Counted from the stretch's first letter, positions 49,401-62,600 are shown. The stretch is DNA of 64,000 nt from Punica granatum (GCF_007655135.1 NC_045130.1:2480001-2544000), one strand, 5' to 3'. A program made the numbers and translations. The notes: generated by a model from the sequence alone, not told the origin.

Positions 49401-52400
49401 ACCTCCCTATTTAGCTTGGATTTGATATTTTAGTTGGATTATTAAACCAACTCAAATTGATTTTATGTAATAATTATACGTATTAAAAATATATTAATGT
49501 GTGATAATATATACGTATTTATATATAAATGTGAAAATAGATAGAAAATCTATTATATTAAATTAGTTATAAAAATAATTGGAAAAAAGCATGAGTGAAA
49601 AATTATTATTAGATGGAAGAAAAAGTCGAAACATAATGATTATATTATTGAAATTGAAGGAGAATTAAGTTGAGTCGAGTAAAATTAGGTTATTACTTAA
49701 CAAAACAAAGGAAGCATTAAAGTTTGAGTTTGTTTATATGAATTCGCTTAAGTTGAATACGCGATTGATTTGCTTGGTTACAGACAAGACTCTTACTTTA
49801 AGTGAAATTTTTTTTTTTTTCAGGGAACTTGAACTTGGAACGCGAGGGCAATAATTCCAAGCTTAGGCTTGCAAACCTTGGTGGTAATATTTTTAGACTT
49901 ACAAAATGGCACACCAATATATATATATATATACTGAGTGTTATTGTCAATATAAATAAATTTTTAAAAAGAAAAAAAAGAGAGAAAAATAAATTAGCTG
50001 GTGAAGGTGCTGAGGTACAATCTTCCATGGCCAGAGATTGTCTAAGCATAGAAGAACAGATCATGCTTGCTTGTAGATCTTTCTCAAACCAACCCATCCA
50101 TCCCCTCTGTCTTGCATGCACATACCATGCTTTTCACAAATATATATAATAATTATTTTAAACCCAAAAAAAAAGCTCATAAATAATTCTTACATTGTCT
50201 TGTCCCTTTCCATCCCCCTCTAAAATTTGAAAAGGCATGATGAAAAGACCCAGATCTATACAGTCTTCCTCTTGCTAGCATGTTGTCCCATGCACAACAC
50301 AGTAAACTTTGAATTAAGTCACAATCTGGCTTCTCAATGTAATCAACTGTTGAAATTCATGCTGATTTTCCAGTTCAAACGTCGGGCGGATATCCAGTAA
50401 AAACTTAAAATAAACAGAATAGTGATTAATGGGTGCTGATTAATTGCTAAGGTGTATGCTCAACGTGTTTATTTTCTGGAAATTTGATGTCATCTCATAT
50501 TGAGAAATTAGGTTGCAAATTCGAGGGCTTATATGCTCGATAATTACTTGGTGTATTTCGTGTAATTGGTGGGCGAAATCAAAAATTTGAGTTTAATATG
50601 TATACAGGTCAATGGTGTGAACAGGGGAATTGCATTTGCAAGGCCAGGCGGCCCTGGCGGTTATTTTCTATTTCGAGGAAACGACACTAACTCATGCACT
50701 CGAGGCATTAGTTTCAAAAACCACAAAATATTAATATTAATTAAATAAAAGTTTCTTTGTGGGATACGTCCCAAATAAAATGCGCGTCTTTTCTTCCCGA
50801 TGGTGCCTCAAATGAAACAAATAAATAGAAGTTCTAGTGCCCAAAGTCAATTAATCGATTAATAAAAATAATTTCAGAATATTAAGTGAGAGAGTTATAG
50901 TATTCTATAAGCTGTTAATCGTAGAACACACAAGACTTTGTTGTATCTTCAAAGAGACTCGCTGAAATCCTTCAGCAACTTTGCATAGGGACGACGAATA
51001 ACTCTTTTCGGAAAGCGTTGACCCGTGCCTCAAAACAATTGCTTAACATCGACGATCGTGTTTGTCTTCTTCTTTGACTACGAGTTCATAATCGACATCG
51101 TCTTCATCGACCGTCTCCGAAGTATGTCTTCTCCGAATCCGAGTTCAATTCCGTCTTTGTCTCTTAACCATCCGCCCTAAGGTACACATTCCTAACATCT
51201 CATGCGTTTATGTAAGATTTTGACAGAGCCAATCTATCCAATGGCATCCTTATAAGATGGCCAAAACATGGCCATTCGTGTAAAGGAGAGATTGGATTGA
51301 ACAGCTAACAAGAAGGAGACAAACGCAACGGTGTTTTATCTCCAATTATCAAAATCGGAAATGACATCAATCAATAATACATGCAGCTGATCCATGCATG
51401 GAACATTATTATTTCTTTTTATAGCCATGCTGTGGATGAAAGCTATATCCTATTATGCTCCAAAGTTGGATGACATTTAACATAAGGTATCGTTCCTCCA
51501 TCTCCCTTCCTCTTGTTCTCAACTGACCATACTGATATTGTTATCGAATAATGCAATCTTCTCTATGTGCTTGTCATGTAAGGTCAGACGCACACATAAT
51601 GGGCAATTAATTTATATATATGCTTCAAATGATAGATTAGTTGTCCATTATGCGCATCATATAGAAGAACAGAGTCGAGTGTACTTTTCTCCATGCTATG
51701 TATTGGTGCTTCCTCCACGGGGTTGCTTGCTTGCTTTTGTGGCCTTTTTTTTCCCCCTTGCAGAGTTAGGAATTAGTGTTACACAACAATGATGACAACG
51801 TTACGAAGCGGTTGAGTTGTGACTACTATCGAAATGATAGCTTGGTCATGCCCGACTCGTCGGTTTTATTCAAGCTTGATTCCATCTTGAGATCACGTAT
51901 GTTTTGGGCTCTATGGGTTTCTTCAGTGCAATCACATCGGTTTTGGGTCCTCGGCCTCTATCATTTGTGGATGTTGTGATGCTTATCAAGGACTGTATAA
52001 TACTAGGACTGAGAGGCGTCCACGTTCCAGTGACAAACGATGGTGTCTGTGGGCCCAATAATGGCCCCTCCCCAAGCACAGAGTGAGTTGCTCGATAAAA
52101 GGGTCCGAATAATACTGAATTTTTTTAAAAAAAATATCCACGACCTTTTTGGCTACTAAATTAGAAAATGGCAAATTTTTGAAATAAATAATAATGTAAA
52201 ATAAGGATGTTCCACTTTCTATAATTAAGGAAAAAAGATAATATTGAGGCCAAAAGAATAAAAACATCGATGAAAGTTGTGCTTTGAACCTTTCTTGAGA
52301 TCTCATATCCTTCATTTACCATCGATAAATGTCACTCTCCTTTCTGGTGACATTGTTGGAATCTTCTCACTCCATTTCTGTGTAATTTGTAGTTTTCATT

Positions 52401-52740
52401 TAAGACTTCGACCCTTAGTCTACCAAAACTTGAAAGGAAAAAAAAAAAAAAAAACCAAAGTGATTGCTTTCTCGGTCGGTTATCATTTTATTTCAGATGA
52501 AATTAATAAAAAATATGATAAAAAGAAGAGGGTCCATCATAAATCACGCAAGAAAATGAAGTCAATCAATCTTGCCACTATGGGTCAACAGTTTTGACCC
52601 ATGTCCGTGTTACATTAGTAACCGTGTTGTTTAAGTACATTAAACCACCACCTAACTTAAGCCTAACTACTTTGGCCAAAAAAAATAAATACACATAACT
52701 AACACAAGCAAAAAAAAAAAAGAAAAGAATGATCTTCATG
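46481..52740. other. Intergenic, repeats and relics only
   Basis: No gene could be supported. 46481-46760 is the likely 5' flank of the preceding gene. At 48590-48960 there is another body copy of the Tourist-like family, and 49540-49720 looks like a reverse-oriented one. 50740-51205 reads on the minus strand as TGTTAGGAATGTGTACC onward with GGGACGTATCCCACAAAG, which resembles a Copia-type LTR, but its far border and target duplication are unresolved. Small open frames at 47097, 49798-50149 and 51538-52086 match no known family. Confidence 0.45.
48590..48960. mobile_element. Tourist-like MITE relative
   Basis: Contains CTTCAATTCAACAATACAAT, AATACTAAATTCTATCAACT and repeated ATTCAACAACATAATCATTA phrases shared with 11758-12070 and 37650-37985. 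It seems internally expanded by repetition of the 60-bp motif. Ends are not defined. Confidence 0.4.
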
Positions 52741-53072
52741 TATAAATAAAGCTAGATCATCCCAGAACCAAAGTGGGATTGAAAGAGAAATCCGCAGCTA
52801 GTTTCACCAACTCCATACCAGATAATCATGTCCGTCTCCAAGAATGACTTTGATACAGGCTCTCTAGTATCTCGCCCGATCTTCCTCCAGCGAATCATAA
52901 TATGGCCTGTGGGGGCGAAACTCGAATGACTATAGCACAACAGACTCCCGCCTTTCTTGCATAAATAATGTAGCACGGCTTGCTTCAGAGGCGGCCGACA
53001 AAATAATATTAACCATCATGTCCATTTCCACGAGAACGATTGCTGTACTGTGAGTGTCACCGATTATATAGA
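52741..53072 (-). other. 3' flank of the galactosyltransferase gene
   Basis: Less AT-rich than the DNA to its left and continuous with the last coding exon, so much of it is probably 3' UTR. The 74-codon open frame here has no recognisable domain. Confidence 0.5.
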
Positions 53073-56000
53073 TCAGAAGAGAGCATCCCACACTGCTGCA
53101 TCACCTTCACCACACCTTGCGTGGACATCCTTAATCTTTTCTACGGACTTGCAAATGCCACTACAGCTCCAGTCGAATGATGCGATACAGACATTACCAG
53201 CCTGTGCCTTCCACTCACAATCTGCAGTGGTAGGAACAAATAAGCTTTAGATGTAAAGAACTGATGAAAAAGCAAAGAACTCTGCTAACTTATTTTCCAC
53301 ATGCTTAACCGAATTCCACAAAAATCATAGTAACATTTTTGGAAAGAAAAAAGTTAAAAGCGAAATGGATGGGATCAAAAATCCATATTACAAGGATTTG
53401 TGGAATAAAAGTCAGGTCTAAACAGAGATGAGGAGCGGAGATCATTCTGATGTCATAAAGATCATTACCTGGCGGTGTACCACAGCACATATTACGATCG
53501 TCTATGTGCTCGACTTCAAGACCAATAAACCATGAACCGAGCGATACATCTTCATTCGCATACTTGTGCAAAATTGGCCTGCAGTTGCCACCAGCTTCTT
53601 TCAGTAACTAGTAAGATTTATACTAAGAAGATTTGGAACACCACTCAGGTGTTGGAGGGTGATTTGTACTGATAAAAGAAAAAGAGACTTGCAGCAACGT
53701 ATGAAGCAGTTTCAACACTAGAAAATAATAGCCTTCTACCACATACCCAGTATTATCTTTTGATGAAAAATGCAAGCCCGTCCTATGAGCACTTAGCCAG
53801 GGTATATATCTATCTAATAAACTTGATCCAGAAACTGGTAGAAGGCAACTAAGTAATTAATAGCAATATTACAAAAGAATACTGCTTGATACAAACTTAG
53901 ATGCTTACTGGTTTATTGAGATGTATGTAGCTAAATCCCTTGAGATAGCATAGATTTGCCCAGTCGCATGCCTGAAGTATTTGTTCCCTTCCTGTCCGAA
54001 CTTCCAGTACTCTGGTTCATGGTATTTGACATTCCTAGGTACAGGAATGGGAAAAAATGAGCATCTTATAACAACAGCCAATTGAAGTTTCTTGGATTAA
54101 GATGACAAGAGTTTAAGTACTTTTGAGAAAGAACTGGTCCAGATTTCATACAACCAACATAGACTCTGGGCTTTGAACGGTGTCGAGCAAGTGTGGTTCC
54201 TAGCATACCTGGACAAGCAAGCATAGAGACAGTCAATTTTGCTAGTAATGAGAGGTAAAAGTGGAATATAAGAAGAAAACAAGGAAATGCGTCGATACCT
54301 AAATTCACGTGGACATCATCATCCACTTTGATATAAAAATCAGCATCCCACATAGCAACTGCAGTCGAAAAGAAGGTTTTTGTTTTTGCTGATAATTCGT
54401 GATAGCCCTCAACGTGTTCCTACACGGACCAAGATTGTTAAGATGAGATCCCGGTCAACATTGAGACAGAACACCTAATCATAGCAAGCTCCAAAACAAA
54501 CAAAAGCCTCACAGGATTCACTTACTAGCCTGAGGAAGTCCTTATGCTGAGCATCTTCTGAGTCAATTGCTCGATCTAAAATACTGTTCGATGTCGCACT
54601 GCGTCAACCAAAATGATCACTTTTGTGTCAGTTTGCCTACTAGCTGAAGAAATGGCATTTCAACATCATGATGTGCTAAATCATATAAACATGGTGTAGA
54701 TTGCAGGTCTCAATGAGCAATACATTACCTATGATTCATCGAGATTCAAAATATTTTTACTAAACCTTCAGATAGTAAGAAACATCTAGGTTGTTTTGAA
54801 GCATGTGTCCTGTATCTAACTCCATTACAATGTAGACTAGCAAATCCAGAGGTCGCCTTTTGCTTGAAACGATGAAATTCACAATATGCAGTTCTGTGAA
54901 TGTGGTGATTGTTGCATACAAGACAAAAACATTAGCCTTCTTCAGTTTTATCTCCATGTCTTTATGTAGTACACGTGGGTAAACGAAACTCCTTATAAAT
55001 AATATGTAGATGCGCATAAGCAGACAAGCTTTTACCTGTACAACAGAAATTGTCTGACCTTATAGAAGTAAGACAACCAAATACATTATATATAACTGTC
55101 TCTCAGATTGTCTAATCTTCCATTTTTCCTTTCAATTTCTTTATTCTCATTTTCATTCAAATGCTAATGTTATAATCAGCAGGCAGGGTTGGCTTGCATC
55201 ATCTTGCAGTGCAATATATGCATAATTCTTAAACCAACTAACCCATACTCAAAGCCAGATGAATAGCATAAATTGTTTCAATTGATCTTGGCCATATATA
55301 CATAACGATACTCAGTGATGGAAGGGCAATCTGGTTCTTTACTCCATTTTCTTACTTGGTAGTCCAATCTTCTGACACAAAAAACTATAGCTCATTGGTT
55401 TCTACTACTTGCATGTCCTAAAGACAGCTACTCAAAGCAACAGAGTGTGAGACAGGGAAATGAAAATTTACCTGTGACCAATCATGAAGCGTATGATAAT
55501 CCCCTTCTCGCGCTCCAGTTGAAGAAGCTTTTCCCCTGAGCAACAACAATTCAATCCAGCCAGATTATTTCTTCGGCTTTGAACATCGAAATCAAATTAA
55601 GTGCTAAAGAGAGTTCATAATTTGGAATACCTTGAGGCATCCATGTCTCTCTGACAGAGTCACGCCTCTTCCTGCTACTGAATGCTGTGTTGATCCCTAT
55701 GACCATGAAGACCTTCTTCCTCGGCTTCCCATCAACACCATCAATGGCAGAAGAACCATCAGCAGAGCTCCCCAACTCCCGCGAACTCCGGGCAGCAGCA
55801 AGCTCCATCTGAAGCGTTGCAATTGTCTTATCAAGAGATCTGGCCAGCCTCCACAAAAAATTTAACCCCAGTTATTTTCCCGAAATCTTCAAAAGCGGAT
55901 CTAACATTCAAGTCAGATATGCTGGGACAAAAGAAAGGACCCTTTCTTTTTATAAGTAAAAGGACCCAATTTGGTACTCACTGGATTGCTTCATGTGTCT

Positions 56001-56878
56001 TATGTACTTGGTCGGTGACATCCACTTCTTTTGAAGGCTTCTGGCATAAAAATATGCAAACAGTGTTCAATGGTTTGGCATCAGAACAATGTTTTTCTAA
56101 ATGTTATCGCATTCATTTCCCTAAGCACACTCATATGACAGATGAAATATTACCGAAAACTTTCGAGATGATCAACCCGCTAACTATCAAAAAAATAAAT
56201 GGGAACAGCAGATCTTTTTAGGAAAGCTAGACGGGTGGAAGTTAGAAATTCGAAAACTTGCTAACTGTAGAACATCCCAGGATTCCAAACTCCGTGAGGT
56301 ACAACACATGTCAGGCGTACTCGAGGCACAGATATACAAGTCTAGATGACTAAACCAATCAGCTCAAATTTGAGTGGGGAAAGTGATCTTCTAAACTTTT
56401 TCGACGATCAAACCGTTCAGCTGGAATCTCAGTATTGAAGCAGATCTTGAGAACAAATGCAAGGACCGTAGCAACTAAGAGCCCACGGTAGATGCTCAAA
56501 AATTACAAAACTACCCAAAAGCTTCAGCTTTTGAGCTAAAGCACACATCAACTGAGCTGAGATTTTAAACAGGGTGCAGATACCTTCTTAGTGTCGCAAT
56601 CCTCGGACACCATTTTCAGCTCCTGCTCATGCCGAGCTCGAGATAGGAGCTGGCCGTTGGACTCTGCCGGGGCCCACATCCTGCGATTCCACGAATCACG
56701 CGACACCCACATTAGCTTCAGTTGAGAAGCAGCTCAACCCAATCTCAAAACGCACGATTTCAAGAAGACGGGAGGTGGGGTTTTACCGGTTGGAGAAGAG
56801 GATGCCGAAGAGGAAGAAGGAGGCGCAGAAGACTGGGATCCATCGGGCGGAGATTTTCTTGCCGTTCCGGTGCTTCAT
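53073..56878 (-). CDS. B3GALT7: Golgi beta-1,3-galactosyltransferase, GT31 family (11 exons, 395 aa)
   Basis: Transfers galactose in beta-1,3 linkage, probably onto arabinogalactan-protein or other wall glycans in the Golgi. Exons in reading order: 56878-56787, 56680-56584, 56040-55982, 55839-55631, 55535-55472, 54598-54526, 54419-54299, 54208-54121, 54034-53909, 53578-53469, 53221-53073; all GT-AG, phases agree, TGA stop. Seen: a basic start [13 protein letters not shown], one hydrophobic segment (residues 14-28) making a type II membrane anchor, a short coiled stem ([17 protein letters not shown]; the DUF4094-type region), then the catalytic domain with [34 protein letters not shown], the metal/UDP site KVDDDVHVN and the EDVSLG motif, ending with several Cys. 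Length matches plant putative beta-1,3-galactosyltransferases 7/8. Which paralogue it is, and the acceptor, are inferences. Confidence 0.93.
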
Positions 56879-57160
56879 TTGTCCAGAACAGACGGAGACA
56901 CCCACAGCCAGCGAGCGAGCGAGAGAGAGAGAGAGAGAATATTGGTTTCAAAATCAGAATGAAAATGGAATTAAATTAAAACGGAGGAGCCGAGAAAGGG
57001 AAGACGAAGATCAAATATGGAACAGAAAATAGAAAAGAAGAGGTAATTTTTTTTTAAATATGAATTTCTGGGAGACCTCTCCTTAATAATAAAAAAACGC
57101 GTAGTGGGGGGGAGAGAGAAAACGACAGAGAGTTGGACCGTCAACGTTGTTAGGCGAGGC
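56879..57160 (-). promoter_or_regulatory. 5' UTR and promoter region of the galactosyltransferase gene
   Basis: Contains a CT-rich stretch on the coding strand (GA repeats on the plus strand at 56918-56938). No clear TATA box is seen. Further away the sequence is purine-rich and then ordinary intergenic DNA. Confidence 0.4.
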
Positions 57161-59537
57161 AATGTACGAGAAAAAGGAATAGTCCCTCGTCCTTGTGAGT
57201 TCTCTAGTTCAGCAGCCCTGCTACCAATTCCATTGCCAAATACTTGGACTCTCAGAGTATTTCCTCCTATCTACATTTTTTTTTGTCCGATGAGATCACA
57301 AGGTGCTATCAGTCTATTGGCTCAGTCAGTCACGAAATCCCTGTATTAGGTTTTAATTGTCTACATCATAAGAAAAAATCTATTTACTGACAATGGAGTT
57401 TCTCAACCATGCAACACCTCCTCTTGATTTCCTTCTTTGAATCTTTCAATAAATATGAAGTTACATTAGCGTCGATACCAACAATGTCAAAAGTTCTCGA
57501 CGAATTTGACCACGAGAATGTTAATTACACCACACCTTTCTATTTCTTTCTTTGAGCCTTTTGAAAAATATGAAACTACATCAAACATTGACTCCATAGA
57601 GATGCCAACGGTTCTCGATGGATTTGACCACGGTAGTGTCATCGGTGCAGATCGTAATATGAAATAACATGATCGCAGAGCGTTGCAAATATCTGAATCG
57701 ATATGGTATTGCATTGGTTAGCAGCATCTTACGAGTCTAAGTGAACTAGGCATGGGAGTTACGGCTGAGATTACCGGCCGCGATAGGACCTCATAGGGAC
57801 CGAAGTGGGCTGAGCACCAAAGAAAGGGGACTGATTTTGAGACTTTCTCGAAGAAGGGGGTCGAAGGCGCGAGGGGGAAAGAAGTTGGTGGTGTGGTGGG
57901 CGTCTTCGGCGGGAACTGCGGCGTGCGTGAGGGTCACGTCGACGACAAGTGGCACAAAGTCACGCCGTCAGTTAGGCCCCCAAATGGCAAAAGGTTCTGT
58001 TTTTTGGCTTTTGCTCTTCTTCAGAAAAATCCTATCTTGGCATTTTGCCGGCCATCTGATTCCGGCCGGTCGTGTCGGCGGGCTGTAACATTTTTCTGAC
58101 GAGCATTCCGTTTCTTGTTCATTCTTCTAATTTAATATTCACAAAGGCTTAGCCAAATGCCACACGAAAATAGTGAAATTTTAGCCGAATAAGTAAAAAT
58201 GCCTTGAGGCAACCTTATGTGCTCATTCTGATTTACTTATGGAAATTAGGCGTGGGATGAATACCGTGACCGGTTTGATCCTCTATATATGATCACAGCG
58301 GACGAATTAAACTTTATTAAATATTCACATGCCCGCGTAAATGTACGGTCGTGCATATAGTTCTTAGTTATTATGATATCCATAACTTATTGGACTGGCG
58401 GTTTTTTACGAATATCGTATTATAGGATGTGTAAAATCAGATTTTAGGATAAGTTTAAATATGCGGATCACGTGCAATGTACGATGAACATCTCTATATT
58501 CTGTGATCCGGTGCATATGATATTGAGGTCGAGCATATTCGGCCTTAATTAAAATTAAATTAATTTTTTTAAAAAAGAAAAAGAGACAAGAGGAAAAGAA
58601 TTGACATGTAATAAGAAATTTAAAATATAACTATACAAGATCAGAAAAGGCCAGATGCCACGTAAGGCTAAATCATAATATCCACCGCCATAGGCCATAG
58701 CCAATTTTAATTTCACCTGTGTGGGCCTGATTTGTCGTGCCCCTTCCTTGCTTTTCTCCTTTCATTTTGGCAATCCATTGGAAATTTAATTAATTTATGT
58801 TCCACGACGTTAGGTATCGGGAAATTGTGTGGACCTTCATTGAATTGCATGCCTAATTCGTTGAAGAATTCTAGTGAAGGAACTCTCTAGCTTCTTATTG
58901 CACTCTTCATTTTATCCACAAATAAATAGATAAGACATTAGTCGGGCGCCCTCGAGATGGATCTCCGCAGACTTGACCATGTGTTCGATGCCATTCCATC
59001 CTCGCAAGACTCCGATGGAGCCTGGTCACACCTCGCCCACGTCAACTTGGCTTTGATTGGCAACGGCCAAACGGACAGCAACGGGATGTCCATGGCTCCG
59101 CCGATCATATCGTTTTTTGTTGTATTTGTCCAAGAGAATAAAAAACCGTGTGAGAATTGTACGTGAAATCTTTCTTGTTTTGCAGTCCATGAGGAACATA
59201 TACAGAAGCTTCTACGCACTTGATTGTAGGGAGAAGTGCATTTGTTTTTGGAGAAAAATAAGTTTTCTGTCGGAGTAATGTTCAACTTCACATGTCCTTT
59301 TCAAGGTAAACTTCCTAACTAACTGCGACTAATTGAGCTATTAATCCTCCGGTCATCATGGCATGAAAGGTCATAAACGTCGATGGTTCTTGTACTCCTA
59401 TTTTACGTTTGTTTCGCTATAATGGAAAAAATCATGAATGTATTAAGTATGGAATATAAATACATAATAGAATTAATATTACATGAAAACTTATTTATTT
59501 GGTTTGATGCAATAGAAGAACTAAGAATTGCAATACT
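57161..59537. other. Intergenic with GC-rich patches, no gene recognised
   Basis: 57740-58080 is GC-rich and has two long overlapping plus frames (57837-58088 and 57893-58099). 58957-59166 has an open frame starting MDLRRLDHVF, and 58938-59291 is also open on the minus strand. None resembles a known family. They may be fragments of genes or cargo of older elements. The remainder is AT-rich. Confidence 0.4.
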
Positions 59538-59546
59538 TTAAGTCTA

Positions 59547-61086
59547 GAGTAAACTAACATTTTAGTCCCTAACGTTTGGTTCGGCCATCAATTTCGTCCT
59601 CAGCGTCTTATGGCCATCAAATACACCCGGGACGTTGGCCTTCTCTCCATCAATTTGGCCCTTCAACTTACTGTTAACTGTGCTAATTAAATGCTAATAA
59701 AAAATTATATTTTTTAATAAAAAATTAGAGGTACAACTCTCTTTTGTAAATCTGAAAAAAAAAACGCCAAGGAGGGAGAAGGCTTGGCCGCTACCTCAAG
59801 AGGAGGACCAAATTCATCGTCTTCGGTGCAAGGAGCCAAACAGACAGACCCCTCCATCTCCTCCTCCTTCCCCTCCTCAAGCTGTCGCTACCCCTCAAAA
59901 GCATTTTCCGATCAGCAGGCCACCGAGACCACCCCAGCTCAGCTCCTCCTCCCTCCACTGCTCGTGGCAAGGACGACACGAACTCGCAAGCCTCCTTGAG
60001 CTCAGACCTCGATGCGGCCTTCCTTCCTTACCGCTCCGACAACTTCCTCCATTTTGAGATGCGGCACTGTCTCTCCTCTAGCCCTTTGAGCACAGCTCCA
60101 CTGGGAACCTCTGTCGAGCATCTTCACTTCAACTTCCTCTACTGAAACCTCCAAGCTCCTAACATTACACGAACAAAATTGGATTCCGGATTCCCTTCCT
60201 TCCCCAATTCAGACGATGAATCCTAATTTCCCAAAATCGAACAAACCAATTGATTTTGGGTGGAGGAATTTAGCAAGATTGATTCCGGATTCCCCCGGCG
60301 CCGTTTGTTGGTGGGGTGCCGCTAAGATATAGATCTGATTTGTCTCGGCCGTTTCTCAATGGGTATACAGGCAGGGGCGGCGCTGAGTTGCGTGGAGGAG
60401 AGGAGCAACGCTAGGGTTTCGGGCATGAGGAGGGAGTCGGGTGAAGGAGGATACATCCGAACCCGAACCGAACCGATTTGGGGTGGGAGCTTTCAGGTTT
60501 CACGAGCTAGGTTGAACGATCGGGTTCGGGTCCGGATGTCTCCTTCTTCACCCGACTTCCTCCCTATGCTCAAAACCCTGATGTGGCATGTCCACATTAG
60601 CCTCCCCTACATCCTCGTCGATGTTCATCTTTACGTGCCATTGTCGGGGTTGATCTCCAAAGTCTTCTTTCTCGACTTGTGTGAGCTCATGCTGCTGTTT
60701 TGTCTGCTGGCTCGTTTCCAAGAATTGGCAATGGCGCGTGTGAAGTTGGGTTCCAAAACAGATGCATTCCAACGGCAAGGCCAAGCTTGGTACAAATTCT
60801 GCTATGGCGTGAAACTCGAGCTCACTTCCTCGAATATTGTATATCTCCGATGTGCAGCTCCTGAACATCTATTATCCGATTTAGATTGGCCCCCATCTAG
60901 TTTTGAATTTTTCCAAAAAAAAAGTATTTTCTTTTATTTTTAGTATTTAATTAACGGTGAGTTGACAACAAGGGCCAAATTGGCGGACATAAGGCTAACG
61001 TTCGGGGTGAATTTGATGGCCATGAAACGTTGAGGACGAAATTGATGGCCGGTCCAAACGTTAGGGACTAAAATGTTAGTTTACTC
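59547..61086. mobile_element. Mutator-like element with GC-rich cargo (Pack-MULE candidate)
   Basis: Both ends read inward GAGTAAACTAACATTTTAGT and match for about 150 bases (59547-59700 against 60940-61086). A perfect 9-bp repeat TTAAGTCTA flanks the element at 59538-59546 and 61087-61095. These are the marks of a Mutator-like transposon. Instead of transposase the 1.24-kb interior is GC-rich and gene-like. One plus frame from about 59853 to 60145 is open, and another runs 60359-60943. It includes a CTAGGGTTTCGGG phrase like a plant 5' UTR. Element borders are secure; that the interior was captured from a host gene is inferred from base composition and open frames. Confidence 0.85.
60359..60943 (+). 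other. Open frame inside the Mutator-like element
   Basis: A 194-codon frame beginning MGIQAGAALSCVEERSN and ending in A-rich sequence next to the right terminal repeat. It passes through an inverted repeat at 60423-60569, has Leu-rich middle sequence (LMLLFCLLARFQELAM), and matches no family I know. It may be chance coding across captured fragments. Confidence 0.25.
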
Positions 61087-61099
61087 TTAAGTCTAAGTT

Positions 61100-61565
61100 T
61101 GAAAATAAAAGTACCAAATTACCCTCCTGTATAGAGAAGTCAATAAACAAATGTTAGAAAATAACAAAAAATTTCTTTATACAAGATCAATATCAATATT
61201 TATATAATTTTTATTAAAAAGTAAAATAATTTTTAAATTTTTTAAATAAAAAAGAGGAAGAAGACGATACTTTCCTGCGGAGCTCTTAGCTCCAGGGAAC
61301 CAAGGGGCCCCGAGCTGCTCAGGGGGGACTCGAACTGTCCGTGAGCCCCTCGAGCTAGATCGGGCTCGGCGAGGCCAGATCTGGCCTCACAAAGGCCGGA
61401 TCAGGTTTCGTCGGCTAGAGTTCAGCGGGGTTTCGGGAGGGTTTCAACGGAAGAGGAAATTCGGCGCGGCGTTCGGCGGAGGAGGGACGGCAGTGGCGGC
61501 AGAGGGGTGGCAGCGGGCTGATGCGTTTCGAAAATTTGATGGACGGTTGAGGGTAGTTTAGTAAA
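61100..61565. mobile_element. Possible second small cargo-bearing element
   Basis: A GC-rich core (61255-61545), unlike its AT-rich surroundings, lies between ACCAAATTACCCTCCTG on the left and, read in reverse, ACTAAACTACCCTCAACCG on the right. This suggests short imperfect terminal inverted repeats. No target duplication was found. Confidence 0.3.
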
Positions 61566-61799
61566 TTGATTCCTATTACGAATCCGTATACCTATGACGT
61601 ACGTGAAGGTGGTTCAGTGTAATTCGGGGTCTATATCGAGAAAGAAGTCTCGTCCGGAATCAAGCATAACGGCTTTTATCACTAAGAGAAGACATGATCT
61701 CCTGTTCAGGCTAATCAATTATTTCAGATGGGATTTATGGTTCTACCCTTTTTTTAGCAACTGGCTTTCATGGTTTTCATGTGATTATAGGTACTTTTT

Positions 61800-62095
61800 T
61801 CGGGATCAATTATTATTATTATTATTATTATTTTTTTTATCTTTTTCTTCAAATTATCTCTTATAAATTTTCTTACGTGTTATTTAAATTAATTTTTTGA
61901 TATTAAATCTCTCAATTATTCAACACTTTTCCTTCAATTTAGATAAATTTTTTCTTAATTTAATAACATAATAATTACTTTTTTATTGCATTCTTCAAAT
62001 TTTTTCACATATTTTTCCAATTAATTTTATTTTCACCTCCTCGAATCAAAGTAAATCAAACTTAATTTCGTTATTAAACGATATGTAATTTTGTT
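61800..62095. mobile_element. Tourist-like MITE relative
   Basis: Starts near a (TTA)n run at 61810-61830 and contains TTGATATTAAATCTCTCAAT, AACATAATAATTACTTTTTT and similar phrases found in the other family members. Borders are unclear. Confidence 0.35.
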
Positions 62096-62600
62096 TGGAC
62101 ATGTTTAGTAAGTGAAACGGAAGGAAGGAAATGCCGGAAGGGAAAGGGGGATTTTGACATTGTTTTGGTATATATTAGTAAAGGAAAGGGAGAGGAATGG
62201 AAAATTTTCAAATGCAAGGACTATATTATTCTTATATATGAGCTTATTAGCGAAAAAAATGACGAACGTTGAAAGAAAATGAATCCCTACTGGTTGGTGA
62301 AAGAAGGGCACATCCATTCCTCTTACCCTCCCCTTTGAAATGTCAAAACTCAAATAAGGAAAAAAAATAAAAATAAAAATTATTTTCCTTCTCATTCGCT
62401 CCCATCACTTAAAACCAACACAAACTGTTCTCGGTTTCATTTCTAGGCTAGCGAAACAAATCGTTCCCACTTCCCGTGCGACTCATCGAGTTCAATTAGG
62501 ATCAAGAAGGTCGAGATCCTACTCCGAAGCAATAAAATGGAATCTCTGGGTTAGAGTCGGATCATGTTAGACACTGTATTTTACTATACATGCCCAATGT
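62096..62600. other. Intergenic with purine-rich repeat
   Basis: 62110-62200 is purine-rich (GGAAGGAAGGAAATGCCGGAAG) and resembles the fold-back repeat of MAPKKK intron 7. No gene seen. Confidence 0.4.

Noticed and set aside
50640..51205. Solo Copia-type LTR on the minus strand
   Set aside because: A plausible TGTTAGGAATG start is present, but no matching end, target duplication or primer site could be fixed. Left as a note in the intergenic entry.
58957..59166. Small gene beginning MDLRRLDHVF
   Set aside because: Both strands are open here, no domain is recognised and no splice or promoter context supports it.
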